Assembly (NCBI RefSeq): GCF_018137965.1
Contig: NZ_CP073100.1
Span: 3,235,754-3,299,753 of the forward strand
Length of the DNA: 64,000 nucleotides
Reading direction: 5' to 3'
DNA from: Luteolibacter ambystomatis
GTDB taxonomy: Bacteria; Verrucomicrobiota; Verrucomicrobiia; Verrucomicrobiales; Akkermansiaceae
Shown: piece by piece, positions 35,046 to 43,564 of the stretch
How the letters are laid out: each line of letters begins with the position of its first letter
Numbering within the stretch: position 1 is the stretch's first letter
Program-made: the position numbers and the translations under genes
Notes under the pieces: model-generated
The model's database searches: none
The model's input: the letters and a program-made list of their open reading frames with translations, nothing else
What the model was told of the DNA's origin: nothing

Positions 35046-36292
35046 AGCCCGGTTCCGCCCGTTCCACCACCGGTGGTGGTCTCCGCCTTCCCGGCCCCGA
35101 TCTCCAGGACGATCTTGTTCACGGTGGAGATGTCTCCCTTCAGACGATCCTGCACGCGGACCATCCACGGGCCGTTCGGATAGACATCCTTGAAGGCCTC
35201 GCTGAAGTCCTTGTCATCCAGCACGAGATTGTGGATGCCGCCGCCTTCCTCGTTGTGGACGATCACACCGCTGCCACCCGGGCCCTGGAGGATGATGAAC
35301 AGATCGCCTTGATGATCGGTGGTGATATCGAGCGAGAGATGCACCTTCGAAACCTTGGTCCCCTCCTCGAAGCGCGAGACATTGAAGCGGAAATCGGTAT
35401 AGCGCTGCACGCCATCCGGGAGCTTCTTCGGCTTCGTCATCGGGAAGAAGTACGAGGTCGCCGCCACCCCTGCGACCGAAACCGGAGCAGCCGGAGTCGT
35501 TTTCACGATGGGTGCAACGGAGCGGGTCAGGGCATTCACGTCCGGAGAGAATGCATAGACGATGCTCTCCGATGGACGGCCCCCGACCAAAATCCCGGAT
35601 GCCACCCAGGAGCTTCCCTTCTGAACCCAAAGGGGGCCGCCGCTGTTGCCAGGACCGGTGGAGATCAGGCTGGCGCGGAAGGCCTTTCCAAAGAACGGTT
35701 GATACGGGGTGATCCCGGGTCCGGTCTGATACATGTAGAAGCCCTCGATGTCCTCCTCGGTGTAGGCGTTCTCCCCCGGGTATCCCGTGATCATGGTCGT
35801 CACGTTGTTCCGGATATCGCGGTAGCCGTTCGTGTTCAAAACCGCCGGGGTTCCCGGAATCAAATCCTCGAATGCGAACGCGAGCACCGCATCGCGGCTG
35901 AAGGCACCGTTGGTTTGGCTTCCCTGCGTCTCGGTGAGGCTTTGGTAGGACTTGAAGCGATAGTAGCCGCGGCTGAGGACCATGGTTTCCTCGTCCAGAT
36001 CCTCGGTCTCACCATTCGCCGTAGGGCACCAGACAGGCGGCGGATCCCAGGTCAGGGATGTCTCGCCGACCGTGGAAACGACGTGAGCCGCCGTGAAAAA
36101 GGCCCGTTGGTTCCAAGCCACAAAGCCGCTGCCGCGGACTTCATCTCCGAGAACCGCACCGTTGAAACGGTACGGTTCCGTACCGATCACAAGCGGATCG
36201 ATCTTCACCGGAGTGAGGGTTTTAGACGTCTCGCCATGCGCCAATCCGGCGAGCGAAAGGATTCCCAAGGCGGAAAGGGTGGAGGTTTTCAC
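35042..36292 (-). CDS. Secreted trypsin-like serine protease with C-terminal P-domain
   Basis: 416 residues, signal peptide 1-20 (LSLAGLAHGE). The S1 catalytic triad fits: His70 in FFTAAHVV, Asp134 in FSRDAVLAF, Ser217 in GPGNSGGPL. The C-terminal part (about 285-395) is a proprotein-convertase P-domain: VSRFEEGTKVSKVHLSLDIT, HQGDLFIILQGPGG, DKDFSEAFKDVYPNGPWMVR and VQDRLKGDISTVNKIVLEIG. The end is Gly/Thr-rich (TTTGGGTGGTGL). P-domains usually follow subtilisins; pairing with an S1 fold is less common. It should be exported to the periplasm or outside. Its stop overlaps the GTG of the next gene. Confidence 0.87.
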   Translation of the reverse strand: MKTSTLSALGILSLAGLAHGETSKTLTPVKIDPLVIGTEPYRFNGAVLGDEVRGSGFVAWNQRAFFTAAHVVSTVGETSLTWDPPPVWCPTANGETEDLDEETMVLSRGYYRFKSYQSLTETQGSQTNGAFSRDAVLAFAFEDLIPGTPAVLNTNGYRDIRNNVTTMITGYPGENAYTEEDIEGFYMYQTGPGITPYQPFFGKAFRASLISTGPGNSGGPLWVQKGSSWVASGILVGGRPSESIVYAFSPDVNALTRSVAPIVKTTPAAPVSVAGVAATSYFFPMTKPKKLPDGVQRYTDFRFNVSRFEEGTKVSKVHLSLDITTDHQGDLFIILQGPGGSGVIVHNEEGGGIHNLVLDDKDFSEAFKDVYPNGPWMVRVQDRLKGDISTVNKIVLEIGAGKAETTTGGGTGGTGL

Positions 36293-36448
36293 GGGAACAG
36301 CAGGGAAATTTTTCCTTGGATTGCTTAAAGATCAACAACCCCGGTGTCAAGCCGACCCGGTGCGACCCAAGACACCAGATGGCGCAAGCCGGGGCGCATT
36401 CCAGATTGCCTGTCGGGGTTTTGTTGGGAAAGATTGGGAATCATCCCC

Positions 36449-37927
36449 ATGCCGAAGAAAGTATTCATCGCCGTCGATCTGGGAGCCGGCAGCGGCCGCG
36501 TCATCGCCGCCAAGACCGATTTCTCCACCTTGGAACTGGAAGAGGTCCACCGTTTCGACAATCCGGGCACCGATCTGCCCGACGGCTCCTACTGGAATCT
36601 CATCGGCCTCTACCGCGAGATCCTCACCGGCCTGCGAACGGCGGTGGAACGCTACAGTGACAAGATTGTTTCGATCGGCTTGGACACTTGGGGATGCGAT
36701 CACGGCCTGCTCGATGGCAAGGGCCAGCTTCTCGGCATGCCGCACCAGTACCGCGATCCGCGCCACGAAGGCATGCCCGAAGTGATGCACGCGATCCTCC
36801 CGGAAGTAGAGATCTTCGCCCAGACCGGCGTGGCCACGAATTTCTACAACACCTCGCTGCATCTGCTGGCGGAGTTGAAAAAGCAAAGCCCGGGCCTGCT
36901 GCATGCAGACCGCCTGCTCTTCACTCCGGACCTGCTGGCCTATTGGCTCACCGGCGTCCAAGCGGTCGAGCGCACGGTGGCCTCGACCTCCCAGCTTCTC
37001 GATCCACGCAGTGGTGACTGGGCCTGGGGCGTGATCGAGACGCTCGGCCTGCCTTCCCGGATCTTCGGAGACATCGTCGCTCCCGGCACCGTGCTCGGCC
37101 CGGTGCGGGCGGAAGTGGGACGGCAAATCGGCCGCAGCGATATTCCGGTGGTCGCCTCCGCGTGCCACGACACCGCTGCCGCCGTGGCAGGTATTCCAAT
37201 GACCGGGGAAAGCAACCTGTGGCTGTCCTCCGGCACGTGGTCGATCATGGGTATCGAAACCCGCGAGCCGATCACGGGGCCGGATGCCTTCAAGGAAGGT
37301 TTCTGCAACGAGCTCGGTGTGGACGGCACCGTCCGCTTCCTGAAAAACATCGCCGGTCTGTGGCTGATCCAGGAGTGCAAGCGCCAGTGGGCGCTGGATG
37401 GGGAGGACATCACCTATGCCGGCTTGGCCGAACTGGCGAAGGAGGCGGAGTCCTTCAGCGCCTTCATCGATCCGGACGATCCGGTCTTCTCCAGTCCGGG
37501 CGACATGCCCGCAAAGATCTCAGCGTGGTGCGAGCGCACCGGCCAGACCGTACCGAAGAAAAAAGGCTGTATCCTGCGCATCGCCACCGAATCGCTGGCA
37601 CTCAAGTACCGCATGACCCTCGACAAGCTGCGCCAGCTCACCGGCCGCAACTATGCGCGTCTGCATGCAGGCGGCGGTGGCATTCAGAACGCCCTGCTCA
37701 GCCAGGCCACGGCGAACGCCATGGGCATCGAAGTCGTGGCCGGTCCGGTGGAAGCCACCTCCTGCGGCAACATCATCACCCAAATGGTCGCCACCGGCCA
37801 CCTGCCGGATTTCCAGGCCGGCCGCCAGCTGATCCGCGACTCCTTCGAGTTCATCACCTACACGCCTCGTGATACCGAGGCCTGGGAGGCAGCCTATACG
37901 CGCTTCCGCGAACTGCTCGACCGCTGA
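36449..37927 (+). CDS. FGGY-family carbohydrate kinase, rhamnulokinase-like
   Basis: 492 residues, usual length. The actin-like ATPase folds show FIAVDLGAGSGRVIAAK at the N-terminus, SIGLDTWGCDHGLLD, HQYRDPRHEGMPEVM, LTGVQAVERTVASTSQLLD, VVASACHDTAAAVAGIP, the adenosine-binding WLSSGTWSIMGIETRE, and AGGGGIQNALLSQATANAMG near the end. The DTWGCDxGLLD and NFYNTSLHLLAEL segments resemble RhaB, which phosphorylates L-rhamnulose, but no rhamnose isomerase, aldolase or transporter is beside it, so another keto-sugar such as fuculose is possible. The ATG at 36449 was chosen because the upstream frame is unconserved. The next gene is glpX. Confidence 0.88.
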   Translation: MPKKVFIAVDLGAGSGRVIAAKTDFSTLELEEVHRFDNPGTDLPDGSYWNLIGLYREILTGLRTAVERYSDKIVSIGLDTWGCDHGLLDGKGQLLGMPHQYRDPRHEGMPEVMHAILPEVEIFAQTGVATNFYNTSLHLLAELKKQSPGLLHADRLLFTPDLLAYWLTGVQAVERTVASTSQLLDPRSGDWAWGVIETLGLPSRIFGDIVAPGTVLGPVRAEVGRQIGRSDIPVVASACHDTAAAVAGIPMTGESNLWLSSGTWSIMGIETREPITGPDAFKEGFCNELGVDGTVRFLKNIAGLWLIQECKRQWALDGEDITYAGLAELAKEAESFSAFIDPDDPVFSSPGDMPAKISAWCERTGQTVPKKKGCILRIATESLALKYRMTLDKLRQLTGRNYARLHAGGGGIQNALLSQATANAMGIEVVAGPVEATSCGNIITQMVATGHLPDFQAGRQLIRDSFEFITYTPRDTEAWEAAYTRFRELLDR

Positions 37928-37963
37928 ACCGCGCTTGTGACCTCCATGAAACAAACTCAGCGG

Positions 37964-37991
37964 GCCGGATGGCTTTCACCCACCATCCGGC
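37964..37991 (+). terminator. Hairpin after the FGGY kinase gene
   Basis: GCCGGATGG (37964-37972) and CCATCCGGC (37983-37991) form a perfect 9-bp stem with a 10-base loop, 36 bases after the kinase stop and 36 bases before glpX. Two further G-T pairs can extend it. No T-tract, so it may reduce read-through or protect the upstream mRNA. Confidence 0.45.
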
Positions 37992-38026
37992 TTGCGATCT
38001 GATCCATCCTCGCCACCGCTATTCCC

Positions 38027-39076
38027 ATGATTGATCCGGAACGCATCTTCGAATCCGATTTCCTCCGCGCCACCGAAGCCGCCGCTCTTTTCGCCCACCG
38101 TTGGATGGGCCGGGGCGACAAGGAGGCCGCCGATGAGGCCGCATGCGATGCCATCCGCGGCATGTTCGACCTGATGGACATGCGCGGCGAGGTGGTGATC
38201 GGCGAGGGCATCAAGGATGATGCGCCGGGCCTGTTCAAGGGCGAGAAAGTCGGCACCTGGCTCGAAGGTTCGCCGCAGTTTCACATCGCGCTCGATCCGG
38301 TGGACGGCACCACCAATGTCTCCAAGGGCATGCCAAATTCGGTGGCCTGCATCGCCGCCGCCATTCCGCGCAATGGCGAGGAGAACGCGCTGGAGGACAT
38401 CCCGGCCTTCTACATGGAGAAGCTGGCTTATCCGGAAAAGGTGCGCCGCGCCTTCATCGCCGATCCTTCGCTGCCGATCAGCGTGGAAGCGCCGACCGAA
38501 GAAGTCATCAAGATCACCGCGAAGATCCTGGAGAAAGACATCCGAGACATCGTCGTGATGGTGCTCGATCGCCCGCGCAACCAACCTTACATCGATGCGG
38601 TGCGCCGCGTGGGCGCGAAGCTGCGCATGCTGGCGGATGGCGACATCGCAGCGGCCATCGCACCCGGTTTCCCGGACAGCGGCATCGACCTTTACGTCGG
38701 CATCGGCGGCTCCCCGGAAGGAGTCCTCTCGGCAGCGGGCCTGCGCTGCCTCGGCGGCGGACTCCAGGCCAAGGTCTGGCCGCGCGATCCGATGGAACGC
38801 CGTCTCCTCATCGCGGAAGGCCATGAGAGTATCCTCGACCGCGTCTATCTCTCCAAGGATCTCGCCAAAGGAGACAGTATCATCTTCAGTGCCACCGGCA
38901 TCTCGGACACCCCGCTGCTGCGCGGTGTGGAAGTCCGCGGCAATGTCGCCCGCACCCACTCCGTGCTGATGCGGGTGAAAAGCCGCACCATGCGCTCGAT
39001 CAAGGCCCATCATGATCTCGGCACGAAGACATTCCATCTGCGTTCGAAGCAGGCGGAAGTGCTGCTTTTGGATTGA
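38027..39076 (+). CDS. glpX: Class II fructose-1,6-bisphosphatase
   Basis: 349 residues. It hydrolyses fructose 1,6-bisphosphate to fructose 6-phosphate in gluconeogenesis, in the cytoplasm. Family landmarks: FLRATEAAALFAHRWMGRGD, GEVVIGEGIKDDAP, the metal/substrate site HIALDPVDGTTNVSKGMPNS, EKLAYPEKV, VMVLDRPRN, GDIAAAIAP, DLYVGIGGSPEGVLSAAGLR and the C-terminal RGVEVRGNVARTHSVLMRVK. This is the GlpX type, using a divalent metal and unrelated in sequence to class I FBPase. Growth on amino acids such as hydroxyproline would need this gluconeogenic step. It ends 226 bases before the convergent fusA stop. Confidence 0.96.
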   Translation: MIDPERIFESDFLRATEAAALFAHRWMGRGDKEAADEAACDAIRGMFDLMDMRGEVVIGEGIKDDAPGLFKGEKVGTWLEGSPQFHIALDPVDGTTNVSKGMPNSVACIAAAIPRNGEENALEDIPAFYMEKLAYPEKVRRAFIADPSLPISVEAPTEEVIKITAKILEKDIRDIVVMVLDRPRNQPYIDAVRRVGAKLRMLADGDIAAAIAPGFPDSGIDLYVGIGGSPEGVLSAAGLRCLGGGLQAKVWPRDPMERRLLIAEGHESILDRVYLSKDLAKGDSIIFSATGISDTPLLRGVEVRGNVARTHSVLMRVKSRTMRSIKAHHDLGTKTFHLRSKQAEVLLLD

Positions 39077-39177
39077 GAGGCCTTCCGGCAAGAGGAGGCC
39101 CCTTCGCGGAGCCAAGCTCCATCTGCTTCCGCGGCCAGCAGAAACCGCAAGTAACGGAGCGAAGAGTGCCAAATGAA

Positions 39178-39201
39178 AATGGCGGATCGGATTCCGCCAT
39201 T
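39178..39201 (+). terminator. Hairpin downstream of glpX
   Basis: AATGGCGGA (39178-39186), loop TCGGAT, TCCGCCATT (39193-39201): a perfect 9-bp stem about 100 bases after the glpX stop. Only a short T-rich stretch (TCCTTGGGATTTT) follows. It is the nearest candidate to end the glpX transcript. Confidence 0.45.
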
Positions 39202-39244
39202 CCTTGGGATTTTCCAACGGTCGGATGCCCACCGGTACCGGCAT

Positions 39245-39281
39245 GAAAAAAGCCCCGCCACCCTTGCGGATGACGGGGCTT
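39245..39281 (-). terminator. Intrinsic terminator of fusA
   Basis: On the minus strand AAGCCCCG pairs with CGGGGCTT (plus coordinates 39250-39257 and 39274-39281) around a 16-base loop, followed by a run of T (39245-39251 read on minus). It lies 21 bases after the fusA stop. This is a classic Rho-independent terminator. Confidence 0.8.
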
Positions 39282-39302
39282 GGGAACTGGATCGGAAGAA
39301 GC

Positions 39303-41393
39303 TTACTTCTTCTTCGCTTCCTCGCGGGCCTTGGCCTTGGCGATGACGTCATCGGAGACGTTCTTCGGCGTCGCAGCGTAGTGGCTGAACTCCATCGAGA
39401 ACTGGCCACGACCGGAGGTCATGGTGCGCAGGTCACCGATGTAGCCGAACATGGCGCTCAGCGGGGCCTCGGCCTTGATGCGGACACCACCCGGGGTCGG
39501 CTCCTGGCCTTGGATCATGCCGCGGCGGCGGTTGAGGTCGCCGATGACGTCGCCGACCTTCTCTTCGGGAGCGAAGACGTCGAGTTTCATCATGGGCTCG
39601 AGGATCTGCGGGCCGCACTTGACCATGGTCTGGCGATACGCGGCCTTTGCGGCGATTTCGAAGGCGATGTTGCTGGAGTCCACCGCGTGGAAACCACCTT
39701 CCGTGAGCGTGACCTTGAAATCCAAGCAAGGGTAGCCGGCAAGAGGTCCCTTATCGATGGAGGTCTTGAAGCCTTTTTCGACGGCGGGGATGAACTCCTT
39801 CGGAATGCTGCCGCCGACCACTTTCGATTCGAAGATGAAGCCGGAGCCGGGTTCGCCTGGCTCGATGGTGTAATCGATCTTCGCGAACTGACCGGAACCA
39901 CCGGACTGCTTCTTGTGGGTGTAGCCGTCGCTGACCGCCTTGGTGATGGTTTCGCGATAGGCGACCTGCGGGGCGCCGACGGTGACCTCCACCTTGTGGG
40001 TGCGCTTGAGGATGTCGATCTTGATGTCGAGGTGGAGCTCGCCCATGCCCTTGAGAATCATCTCATTGGTTTCCTCGTCGGTTTCGACGCGGAACGAGGG
40101 GTCTTCCTGGATCATCTTGCCGATGGCGGTGGCCAGCTTTTCAGCGTTGGCCTTGTCCTTCGGAGCAACGGCGATGGAGATCACGGGATCCGGGAACACC
40201 ATCGGCTCGAGGGTCGCCGGATTCTTCTCGTCGCAAAGCGTGTGACCGGTCTGCACGTTCTTCATGCCCACGATGGCGACGATGTCACCTGCCTGGGCGG
40301 AGTCGATTTCCTTGCGGTCGTCAGCGTGCATTTCGACCATGCGGCTGATACGCTCGGTCTTGCCGGTGAAGGAGTTGAGCACGACGTCGCCCTTCTTGAT
40401 GGTGCCCGAGTAGATACGGGTGAAGGTCAGTGCGCCGAACTTGTCGTCCATGATCTTGAACGCCAGGCCGCGGAACGGGGCGGTCGGGTCGATGATGGCG
40501 AACTTGCCGGTCTCGTTGCCTTCTTCGTCCACTTCGGGAAGCGGCTTCACGTCGGTCGGGCTCGGGAGGTAATCCACCACGGCATCGAGCACGAGCTGCA
40601 GGCCCTTGTTCTTGAAGGAGGAACCGCAGTAGGTCGGGAAGAACGCGAGATCGATCGTGCCCTTGCGGATACACTTCTTGATCTGCTCGATCGAGGGCTC
40701 TTCGCCTTCGAGGTACTTCTCCATGAGTTCGTCGTCCTGTTCGACGGCGGTCTCAATGAGGGCGGCGCGATATTCCTTCGCCTTCTCCACCATGTCGGCG
40801 GGGATTTCCTCGATCTTGAAGTTTTCCGGCTGGCCGGATTCGTCCCAGATGTGGGCCTTCATGCTGAGAAGGTCGACCACGCCGGCGAAATCGGACTCGG
40901 TGCCGATCGGCAGGACCATCACCAGCGGGTGGGCGCCAAGGATCTTTTTGACCTGGCCCACGACGCGGTAGAAGTCAGCGCCAATACGGTCGAGCTTGTT
41001 GACGTAGATGACGCGTGCGACTTCGGAGTCGTTGGCGTAGCGCCAGTTGGTTTCCGACTGCGGCTCAACGCCGCCGGAACCGCAGAACACGCCCACACCG
41101 CCGTCGAGCACTTTCAGCGAGCGGTACACTTCGATGGTGAAGTCGACGTGGCCCGGGGTGTCGATCACGTTGAACTGGTGGTCCTTCCAGAAACAGGTGG
41201 TGGCCGCCGATTGAATGGTGATGCCGCGCTCGGCTTCCTGCTCCATGAAGTCCATGGTGGAAGCGCCATCGTGCACTTCACCGATCTTGTGGATCTTGCC
41301 GGTGAGCTTGAGAATACGCTCGGTCGTGGTCGTCTTGCCGGCGTCCACGTGGGCGAAAATGCCGATGTTGCGGTATTTGGAGAGGTCTTTCAT
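39303..41393 (-). CDS. fusA: Translation elongation factor G
   Basis: 696 residues, usual length. The GTPase domain carries G1 [16 protein letters not shown]2 with the [11 protein letters not shown] switch I, G3 [10 protein letters not shown]4 [10 protein letters not shown]. Domain II ([20 protein letters not shown]), domain III ([20 protein letters not shown]), domain IV (the YRETITKAV and [12 protein letters not shown] region) and domain V ([20 protein letters not shown]) follow in order. It drives tRNA-mRNA translocation on the ribosome and ribosome recycling. It stands apart from rpsL/rpsG and tufA, which are not in the window. The frame continues upstream to 41531, but the ATG at 41393 matches the conserved EF-G start. 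Confidence 0.97.
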   Translation of the reverse strand: MKDLSKYRNIGIFAHVDAGKTTTTERILKLTGKIHKIGEVHDGASTMDFMEQEAERGITIQSAATTCFWKDHQFNVIDTPGHVDFTIEVYRSLKVLDGGVGVFCGSGGVEPQSETNWRYANDSEVARVIYVNKLDRIGADFYRVVGQVKKILGAHPLVMVLPIGTESDFAGVVDLLSMKAHIWDESGQPENFKIEEIPADMVEKAKEYRAALIETAVEQDDELMEKYLEGEEPSIEQIKKCIRKGTIDLAFFPTYCGSSFKNKGLQLVLDAVVDYLPSPTDVKPLPEVDEEGNETGKFAIIDPTAPFRGLAFKIMDDKFGALTFTRIYSGTIKKGDVVLNSFTGKTERISRMVEMHADDRKEIDSAQAGDIVAIVGMKNVQTGHTLCDEKNPATLEPMVFPDPVISIAVAPKDKANAEKLATAIGKMIQEDPSFRVETDEETNEMILKGMGELHLDIKIDILKRTHKVEVTVGAPQVAYRETITKAVSDGYTHKKQSGGSGQFAKIDYTIEPGEPGSGFIFESKVVGGSIPKEFIPAVEKGFKTSIDKGPLAGYPCLDFKVTLTEGGFHAVDSSNIAFEIAAKAAYRQTMVKCGPQILEPMMKLDVFAPEEKVGDVIGDLNRRRGMIQGQEPTPGGVRIKAEAPLSAMFGYIGDLRTMTSGRGQFSMEFSHYAATPKNVSDDVIAKAKAREEAKKK

Positions 41394-41511
41394 GCCGTTG
41401 AGTGTAAGTGGGGTTCGGGGGCCGGCTGGCCACGCCGCGCGAATTGCTAGTCGGCCAGCGGCATTTGGCAATGCCGGAGTCGGATTTTCCGCAGGGGAGG
41501 GCGAAGATGCT

Positions 41512-41536
41512 CCCGGTTTGCGCCTCCGCAACCGGG
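41512..41536. other. GC-rich hairpin between the Yej-like operon and fusA
   Basis: CCCGGTT (41512-41518) with the adjacent GCG pairs with CGCAACCGGG (41527-41536) apart from one bulged T. It lies 20 bases after the last ATPase gene of the minus-strand transporter operon and upstream of fusA on the same strand. The 162-base gap has further inverted repeats (GCTGGCC near 41425 with GGCCAGC near 41453; GGCATT with AATGCC near 41460-41475), so it may combine the operon end with a folded fusA leader. Confidence 0.3.
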
Positions 41537-41555
41537 AAATCCCACGCCAGTGCCG

Positions 41556-42578
41556 TCACACGGCAGCCATGACCCGTCCGGAAACCGCCTGCCAATCGGC
41601 ATCAGTCAGGCAGCAAGGGTCGGCGGCGACCCAGTGGCCGGGCTCGATTTCCACGAGAGGGAGTTCCTTGCCGATGGTTTCCTCGTAGCGGGGATGCTTG
41701 ATGCGGTGGCCGAAGGCGCTGCCTGCGGGCGGATTGATCGGGGACGGAACATCGCCTTCCAAGAGAATACGCTTTTTGACCGCCAGCGGATCGGGCTCCG
41801 GAATCGCGGAAAGGAGTGCCTTGGTATAGGCATGGCGGGGATCGCGGTAGATCTTCTCCGCATCCGCCAGCTCCACGATCTTGCCGAGGTACATCACCGC
41901 CACGCGGTCGGAGATGTGTTTCACCACCGCCAGATCGTGGGCGATGAAGAGATAAGAGAGCTTCATTTCCTGCTGGAGTTCCAACAGGAGATTCAGCACC
42001 TGGGACTGCACCGAAACATCGAGGGCGCTGACCGGCTCATCGCACACGATCAACTTGGGCTCCAGGGCAATGGCCCGGGCGATACCGATGCGCTGGCGCT
42101 GACCGCCGGAAAACTCGAACGGGTATTTTTCGGCCGCCGTCTTCGGCAGGCGCACACGATCCAGAAGCTCCGCGACCCGCTGGCGACGCCACGCGGCATT
42201 CCCCGCCCCGTGGATGATGAGCGGCTCTTCCAGAATCTCGAACACGCTGTGGCGGGAATTCAAAGACTCCACCGGATCTTGAAAGACCATCTGGAGATCG
42301 CGGCGGAGAGGCCGCATGGCCCCAGTGCTGGCGCGGGTGATGTCCCGGCCCTCGAACGCAATCGAGCCCTGGGTCGAATTCTCCAAACGGACGATCGCCT
42401 TGCCGAGAGTGGACTTTCCGCAGCCGGACTCCCCCACCAGACCGAGCGTCTCCCCCGGAGCGATGTCAAAGGACACCCCGTCCACCGCGCGCACAGCCCC
42501 GGTCTGTTTCAGAAACAGACCACCGTGGACGGGGAAATGGACCTTCAGGTCGCGGACGGAAAGGATCGGCTGCATCAT
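41556..42578 (-). CDS. Peptide ABC transporter ATP-binding protein OppF-like
   Basis: 340 residues. Walker [12 protein letters not shown]-loop QMVFQDP, signature FSGGQRQRIGIARA, Walker B LIVCDEPVSALD and switch His in FIAHDLAVVKHI. The last 70 residues are the oligopeptide ABC C-terminal domain (PSPINPPAGSAFGHR). It supplies ATP energy for uptake of peptides with its OppD-like partner, at the inner face of the membrane. The ATG at 42578 overlaps the oppD-like stop (ATGATG); the second ATG at 42575 is possible. It is last in a five-gene operon in which every junction is an ATGA overlap. Confidence 0.93.
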   Translation of the reverse strand: MMQPILSVRDLKVHFPVHGGLFLKQTGAVRAVDGVSFDIAPGETLGLVGESGCGKSTLGKAIVRLENSTQGSIAFEGRDITRASTGAMRPLRRDLQMVFQDPVESLNSRHSVFEILEEPLIIHGAGNAAWRRQRVAELLDRVRLPKTAAEKYPFEFSGGQRQRIGIARAIALEPKLIVCDEPVSALDVSVQSQVLNLLLELQQEMKLSYLFIAHDLAVVKHISDRVAVMYLGKIVELADAEKIYRDPRHAYTKALLSAIPEPDPLAVKKRILLEGDVPSPINPPAGSAFGHRIKHPRYEETIGKELPLVEIEPGHWVAADPCCLTDADWQAVSGRVMAAV

Positions 42579-43564
42579 TTTGGCTCTTCGAAACAATTCG
42601 GGCATGTCTCCGCCCAATGACCGGGAGAAACCTCTTCAAACGCGGGGCGCTCACGCAAAACGGCCCCTTCACGGCCCATCCGCTGGCAAAAACGGCACCC
42701 GGGAACGAGATCAAGTAAACCCGCCACCATGCCGGGAATGGTCGGCAGGATGGATTTCCGGGGAGTCGCCAGCGTGGGAATGGAGGCCAGCAGACCGCGG
42801 GTATAGGCGTGCAGCGGACGCTCGAACAACTCGCGCACGGGAGCCTTTTCCACCACCCGGCCGCCATACATCACCACCACCTCGTCGCAGGTCTCGGCGA
42901 TCACCCCGAGATCGTGGGTGATGAGAACAACGGACATGCCCATCTCCGCCTGGAGCTGCTTCATCAGATCCAGAATCTGGGCCTGCACGGTCACATCGAG
43001 CGCGGTGGTCGGCTCATCCGCGATCACCAGATCGGGACGGCAGGCGAGCGCCATGGCGATCACGATGCGCTGGCGCATGCCACCGGAAAGCTGGTGCGGG
43101 TAATCCGAGATGCGGTGCTCCGGCGCGGGAATGCGCACCAGCTTCAGCATCTCGATCGAAGCATGCCACGCGTCCTTCTTGCTCATCTTCTTGTGGAGGA
43201 TGAAGCATTCGGAAAGCTGCTTGCCGATGCGGTGAACCGGATTGAGGGCCGTCATCGGCTCTTGGAAAATCACGCCGATCTCGCCGCCGCGGACCTTGCG
43301 CATCTCGGCATCCGTGGCCTTGAGCAGATTGCGGCCTTTGAAGTTCACCTCGCCGTGCAGGATCTTGCCCATCGGCTGCGGCAGCAGACGGATGATGGAC
43401 ATGGCCGTCACGCTCTTGCCGCAACCGGACTCGCCGACGATGCCGACGGTCTTGCCGCGCGGAACCTCAAAGGACACGTGGTCCACCGCACGCACCAAGC
43501 CGCCATCGGTATCGAAGGCGGTGATGAGATCGTGAACCTGAAGCAAAGGATCGGACATGGTCAT
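42575..43564 (-). CDS. Peptide ABC transporter ATP-binding protein OppD-like
   Basis: 329 residues. Walker [12 protein letters not shown]-loop [12 protein letters not shown], signature [14 protein letters not shown], Walker [13 protein letters not shown] and [11 protein letters not shown]. The C-terminal oligopeptide domain carries four Cys in a pattern typical of OppD/DppD ([18 protein letters not shown]), which in relatives binds an iron-sulfur cluster. It pairs with the OppF-like protein downstream. Start at 43564 by ATGA overlap with the solute-binding-protein stop; an ATG two codons on (43558) is an alternative. Confidence 0.93.
   Translation of the reverse strand: MTMSDPLLQVHDLITAFDTDGGLVRAVDHVSFEVPRGKTVGIVGESGCGKSVTAMSIIRLLPQPMGKILHGEVNFKGRNLLKATDAEMRKVRGGEIGVIFQEPMTALNPVHRIGKQLSECFILHKKMSKKDAWHASIEMLKLVRIPAPEHRISDYPHQLSGGMRQRIVIAMALACRPDLVIADEPTTALDVTVQAQILDLMKQLQAEMGMSVVLITHDLGVIAETCDEVVVMYGGRVVEKAPVRELFERPLHAYTRGLLASIPTLATPRKSILPTIPGMVAGLLDLVPGCRFCQRMGREGAVLRERPAFEEVSPGHWAETCPNCFEEPK

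Noticed and set aside
39204..41450. 748-codon open frame on the plus strand opposite fusA
   Set aside because: It is antisense to a certain EF-G gene, has no recognisable motifs and a composition set by the codons of fusA (GC-rich third positions).
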